Shown: piece by piece, positions 6,859-9,552 of the stretch
Position numbering within the stretch: position 1 is the stretch's first letter
How the letters are laid out: each line of letters begins with the position of its first letter
Assembly: GCA_902800435.1 (NCBI GenBank)
Contig: CADCEQ010000066.1
Span: forward strand, 1 to 9,552
Length of the DNA: 9,552 bases
Direction: 5' to 3'
Source: an uncultured Prevotellaceae bacterium
Lineage (GTDB): Bacteria > Bacteroidota > Bacteroidia > Bacteroidales > Bacteroidaceae
Translations under genes and position numbers: made by a program
The notes under the pieces: model-generated
What the model was told of the DNA's origin: nothing
The model's database searches: none
What the model saw: only the letters and a program-made list of their open reading frames with translations

Positions 6859-6872
6859 TAAATTTTTAAGAG

Positions 6873-8255
6873 ATGAAAACAATTTGTTTATATTTCGAGA
6901 TACATCAGATCATCCATCTGAAGCGCTACCGTTTCTTCGACATCGGTACCGACCATTACTATTACGATGACTACGAGAACGAGCGTAGCATCACCGATAT
7001 CGCCGAGCGCTCCTACATGCCGGCACTCACCGCCATTGGCGACATGATTCAGCAGCACGGCAAGTATTTCAAGGTGGCCTTCAGCCTCTCGGGCACTGGT
7101 ATCGAGCAGCTCGAGTATCATGCCCCGCAGGTCATAGCCAAGCTGCAGGAGCTGGCACAGACAGGCTGCGTCGAGTTCCTGGCCGAGCCCTACAGCCACG
7201 GACTGTCGTCGCTGGCCAACGAGGAGACCTTCGCACTCGACGTCAAGAAGCAGTGCGCCAAGATCGAGGAGCTCTTCGGACAGAAGCCGCAGGTGGCCCG
7301 CAACTCGTCGCTCATCTACAGCGACGACATCGGTGCCCAGATTGCCGCCATGGGCTTCAAGGGCATGCTCACCGAGCGGGCCAAGCACGTGCTCGGCTGG
7401 AAGTCGCCCCACTACGTCTACAACTGCAACATCGCCCCCAACCTGAAGCTGCTGCTGCGCGACGTCGAGCTGAGCGACGACATCTCGCTGCGCTTCAACA
7501 ATGCCGAGTGGGAGGGCTATCCCCTGTTCGCCGACGCCTATATCGACCGCATCGCCCGCTTCCCCGAAGAGGAGAAGATCATCAACATCTTCATGGAGCT
7601 ATCGGCCCTCGGCATCGCCCAGCCGCTCTCCAGCAACATCCTCGAGTTCCTCAAGGCACTGCCTGCCTGCGCCAAGGAGAAGGGCATCGACTTCGCCACG
7701 CCGACCGAAATCTGCATGAAGGTGCCCTCGGTAGGTGCCGTCGACGTGCCCGACACCCTGTCGTGGGTTGACGAGGAGCGCGACTGCTCATGCTGGCTCG
7801 GCAACGCCATGCAGCGCGAGGCCTTCCAGAAGCTCTACTCCGTGGCCGACCGCCTGCGCATAGCCAACGACCCGCGCATCAACCAGGACTGGGACTATCT
7901 GCAGGCCTCCAACAACTTCCGCTTCATGACCACCAAGCCCTCCAACGTCGGACTCGACCGCGGCATCTACAGTGGACCGTTCGACGCCTTCACCAACTAC
8001 ATGAACATCCTGGGCGACTTCATCAACCGCGTCAACGCCCTCTATCCGCTCGACATCGACAACGACGAGCTCGAGGGACTGCTCACCACCATCAAGAACC
8101 AGGGCGACGAGATTGAGATGAAGGACAAGGAGATAACCCGTCTGAAGGCCAAGCTCGAAAAGTACGAGACGACGGAGAAACCCGCCGCCAAGAAGCCCGC
8201 CGCCAAGAAGGCCGCGCCCAAGCGCAAGCCAGCCGCCGCCAAGAAGGCTGAGTAG
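6873..8255 (+). CDS. GH57 alpha-amylase-like protein, probably catalytically inactive, with a Lys/Ala/Pro tail
   Basis: 460-residue cytosolic protein with a GH57 (beta/alpha)7-barrel. Conserved region 1 is FEIHQI (His11, Gln12), region 2 is VEFLAEPYSHG (100-110), and region 3 is RNSSLIYSDDIG (143-154), followed by GMLTE and HVLGWKSP. Active GH57 enzymes of this type, as I remember them, carry RNTELIY, with Glu as nucleophile; here that position is Ser146. Region 4, around the catalytic Asp (typically MDYETFGEHQ), reads MELSALGIAQ (241-250), with Glu242 in place of Asp. Both catalytic residues therefore seem replaced while the fold is kept. After the barrel come a charged coiled coil (about 397-432) and a basic tail of KPAAKK units (436-460). 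Being third in a run with a debranching enzyme and a glycosyltransferase, it may bind or organise glycogen. It is often annotated simply as alpha-amylase. The reading frame is intact, so it is not a pseudogene. Confidence 0.85.
   Translation: MKTICLYFEIHQIIHLKRYRFFDIGTDHYYYDDYENERSITDIAERSYMPALTAIGDMIQQHGKYFKVAFSLSGTGIEQLEYHAPQVIAKLQELAQTGCVEFLAEPYSHGLSSLANEETFALDVKKQCAKIEELFGQKPQVARNSSLIYSDDIGAQIAAMGFKGMLTERAKHVLGWKSPHYVYNCNIAPNLKLLLRDVELSDDISLRFNNAEWEGYPLFADAYIDRIARFPEEEKIINIFMELSALGIAQPLSSNILEFLKALPACAKEKGIDFATPTEICMKVPSVGAVDVPDTLSWVDEERDCSCWLGNAMQREAFQKLYSVADRLRIANDPRINQDWDYLQASNNFRFMTTKPSNVGLDRGIYSGPFDAFTNYMNILGDFINRVNALYPLDIDNDELEGLLTTIKNQGDEIEMKDKEITRLKAKLEKYETTEKPAAKKPAAKKAAPKRKPAAAKKAE
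8181..8246 (+). repeat. 15-base tandem repeat encoding the PAAKK tail
   Basis: CCCGCCGCCAAGAAG occurs twice in perfect tandem (8181-8195 and 8196-8210), and a third copy differing at its first base lies at 8232-8246. The units translate as PAAKK, PAAKK and AAAKK, with AAPKRKP between them. A repeat unit of 15 bases preserves the frame, so slippage would lengthen or shorten the basic tail without breaking the protein. Confidence 0.8.
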
Positions 8256-8291
8256 GCCGCAGGTCGGAAAGTTTCTAATTTAATCTATTAA

Positions 8292-8325
8292 CGACATCCC
8301 CAGTCCCTCTCGGCTGGGGATGTCG
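8292..8325. terminator. 12-bp perfect hairpin between the GH57-type gene and the DUF4421 gene
   Basis: CGACATCCCCAG (8292-8303) pairs perfectly with CTGGGGATGTCG (8314-8325) across a 10-base loop; a T-G and a C-G pair could shorten the loop to six. It lies 36 bases after the GH57-type stop and ends 14 bases before the next ATG. No T-run follows on either strand, so it is not a textbook intrinsic terminator. It could still act as a 3' end, an mRNA stabiliser, or a structure limiting translation of the downstream gene. The hairpin itself is certain; the terminator label is tentative. Confidence 0.55.
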
Positions 8326-8339
8326 ATTACCTAAGCCGC

Positions 8340-9407
8340 ATGAAAAAGCTCCTTCGAAAAGACCGGCCGTTCTGCCGACTGCTGCTGGTGGCTGTTGCCC
8401 TGCTGATATGCTGCACTGCGAGCGGACAGGACGACAGCGTCTCCGTTGGCAGCGGGAATGATGTGCGGAAACTCAGTCAGCGGCAGCGCAGGGAGCGGAT
8501 GGACAGTGCGCTTGCTGCCCGCTATTACCGCATATCCTACGACACCAATTACGTGGTTCGTCCTGAGGGGAGCCTGACGTTGAAAGTCAGGCTGAACCAG
8601 ACGGGCAACACCTTTCATGCTAAGGGAACGGTGAACGGCATCGACTCGAAGGCCGACCTCAGCACCAGCCACAAGACCACCGTGAGTATCGGTGCCTCCT
8701 ATCGCGGCATTTCAGCCGCAGTGGCCATCAATCCAGCCAAGATGAGCGGCACTTACAAGGACTATGAATTCAACCTTAACTACTACAGCAGCCGCATCAG
8801 CCTCGACTTCAGCTACCAGCGTTCAGAGTCGCTGACGGGCGACGTCACTCGCGACGGCACACTGTCACGGCTGGAGACGGACGATGTGACGCTGAAGGTT
8901 GCCAACATTGCGGCTTACTATTGTTTCAACCATCGCCGCTTCTCTTTCCCCGCAGTTTTCAACCAGAGCTATATCCAGCGCCGTTCGGCCGGTTCATGGC
9001 TGGCGGGCATCAGCTATCAGGGAGGAAGTATCAAGACAACCGACGAACTGAAAGCCAGGAGCCAGAACGCCCCTGACATCAATATCGGCGTCGGCCATCT
9101 CGGCATCGGCGGCGGTTACGGCTACAACTGGGTGCTCGGCAGGCGATGGCTGCTCCACCTCTCGGGGCTGCCCACCTTTGTCGTCTATAGTCGCAACAAG
9201 TTTACCGTGAACGGCGAGCTCAAGCGTGCCCAGCACATGCGCTTCAACATGCTCTTCAACGAGCGTGCAGCCATCGTCCGCAACTTCTCCTCGCGCTATT
9301 TCGCCGGCGTAACCCTCGTCATGAACAATTCCGTCTTTGACGACGATGCGGTGATCGTCAATCAGAACAAGTGGCGCGCCCGCGCTTTCTTCGGCATGCG
9401 CTTATAG
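8340..9407 (+). CDS. DUF4421 family protein, predicted exported envelope protein
   Basis: 355-residue protein of a Bacteroidetes-restricted family of unknown function. The N-terminus is a signal peptide: basic MKKLLRKDRPFCR, a hydrophobic core LLLVAVALLICC, and a probable signal peptidase I site after ASG, before QDD. The Cys residues are not in a convincing lipobox. The mature part is rich in alternating polar and hydrophobic strands with aromatic residues (for example YYSSRISLDFSYQ and VAAINP-like turns), fitting an outer-membrane beta barrel. FSFPAVFNQSYIQRRSAGSW (20 residues, around 202-221) looks like the family's most recognisable segment. The chain ends in FFGMRL, without a terminal Phe. 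No Bacteroidetes -7 element is visible in the 84 bases upstream, and a strong hairpin ends 14 bases before the start. It has no obvious link to the glycogen genes. Confidence 0.85.
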   Translation: MKKLLRKDRPFCRLLLVAVALLICCTASGQDDSVSVGSGNDVRKLSQRQRRERMDSALAARYYRISYDTNYVVRPEGSLTLKVRLNQTGNTFHAKGTVNGIDSKADLSTSHKTTVSIGASYRGISAAVAINPAKMSGTYKDYEFNLNYYSSRISLDFSYQRSESLTGDVTRDGTLSRLETDDVTLKVANIAAYYCFNHRRFSFPAVFNQSYIQRRSAGSWLAGISYQGGSIKTTDELKARSQNAPDINIGVGHLGIGGGYGYNWVLGRRWLLHLSGLPTFVVYSRNKFTVNGELKRAQHMRFNMLFNERAAIVRNFSSRYFAGVTLVMNNSVFDDDAVIVNQNKWRARAFFGMRL

Positions 9408-9410
9408 CCC

Positions 9411-9466
9411 CTCGCAGCAACCAGGCGCTGCCTCATCATGACGAGGCGGCGCCTGGTTGCTGCGAG
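9411..9466. terminator. 24-bp near-perfect hairpin after the DUF4421 gene
   Basis: The arms 9411-9434 and 9443-9466 pair over 24 positions, with one T-G wobble and no true mismatch, around the 8-base loop ATCATGAC. The hairpin begins 3 bases after the DUF4421 stop codon. It is very GC-rich and should be extremely stable. No U-tract follows directly; instead a G8 run begins 4 bases later. Marking the transcript end, or protecting it from exonucleases, is the likely role. Because the structure is symmetrical, it could also serve a gene converging from the right. Confidence 0.7.
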
Positions 9467-9469
9467 ACA

Positions 9470-9502
9470 GGGGGGGGAGAAACTTACAAACTTACAACTT
9501 AC
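9470..9502. repeat. G8 homopolymer followed by AAACTTAC tandem units
   Basis: Eight G residues (9470-9477) are followed, after AG, by AAACTTAC (9480-9487), AAACTTAC (9488-9495) and AACTTAC (9496-9502). None of it is in a convincing reading frame. The last 50 bases of the window are A/T-rich, with no gene or clear promoter visible. The tandem units resemble in style, but not in sequence, the A-rich repeat before the GH57-type gene. Confidence 0.65.
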
Positions 9503-9552
9503 ATTTTTGTTCTTCCAAGTCAGAAGGGGAAAAATTTAAATTATATATATTA

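Noticed and set aside
6873..8255. GH57 gene as a decaying pseudogene
   Set aside because: The frame is full length, the codon use matches its neighbours and non-catalytic motifs are preserved, so loss of catalytic residues looks selective rather than degenerative.
8340..8430. DUF4421 product as a lipoprotein
   Set aside because: The Cys residues in LLICC lack the small residue expected just before a lipobox Cys; a signal peptidase I site after ASG fits better.
9499..9510. TACATTTTTG as a -7 promoter element for a gene beyond the window
   Set aside because: The spacing inside the motif does not match TAnnTTTG, no -33 TTTG is properly placed, and no start codon is visible before the window ends.

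Overview
The window reads as a chromosomal segment from a Bacteroidales bacterium, most likely Prevotella or a close relative. Three things suggest this. The pantothenate genes sit beside a glycogen debranching enzyme, a glycogen-synthase-like glycosyltransferase and a GH57 protein. One promoter has the Bacteroidetes TTTG / TAnnTTTG form. The last gene belongs to DUF4421. Coding sequence is GC-rich at third positions, while the gaps between genes are A/T-rich or repetitive. All eight recognisable genes lie on the + strand and together cover nearly the whole window.

Positions 29-3502 hold a coenzyme A block: panC, panD, coaBC and a Rossmann/DUF2520 NAD(P)-binding protein. PanD makes beta-alanine and PanC joins it to pantoate, giving pantothenate. 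After phosphorylation by a kinase not in the window, CoaBC adds cysteine and decarboxylates the product to 4'-phosphopantetheine. The DUF2520 protein has the fold and position expected of an alternative ketopantoate reductase, which would supply the pantoate. panC and panD are separated by 232 bases that carry an intricate repeat element: GGAGTTA decamers in opposite orientations, interleaved with small palindromes that all have 3-base loops.

Positions 3513-8255 hold a glycogen/alpha-glucan block with its own promoter just after the DUF2520 stop codon: a GH133-type debranching enzyme, a GT4 glycosyltransferase preceded by a perfect AGGAGG (rare in this phylum), and a GH57-fold protein. The GH57 protein appears to have lost both catalytic residues and ends in a coiled coil plus a Lys/Ala/Pro-rich, histone-H1-like tail. 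It is therefore more likely a glucan-binding or regulatory pseudo-enzyme than an amylase, and is one of the most interesting items here.

Positions 8256-9552 hold a DUF4421 envelope protein bracketed by two strong hairpins, one of them a 24-bp stem, neither followed by a U-tract. After it come a G8 run and a short A-rich tandem repeat. No tRNA, rRNA, CRISPR array, transposase or phage gene was seen.
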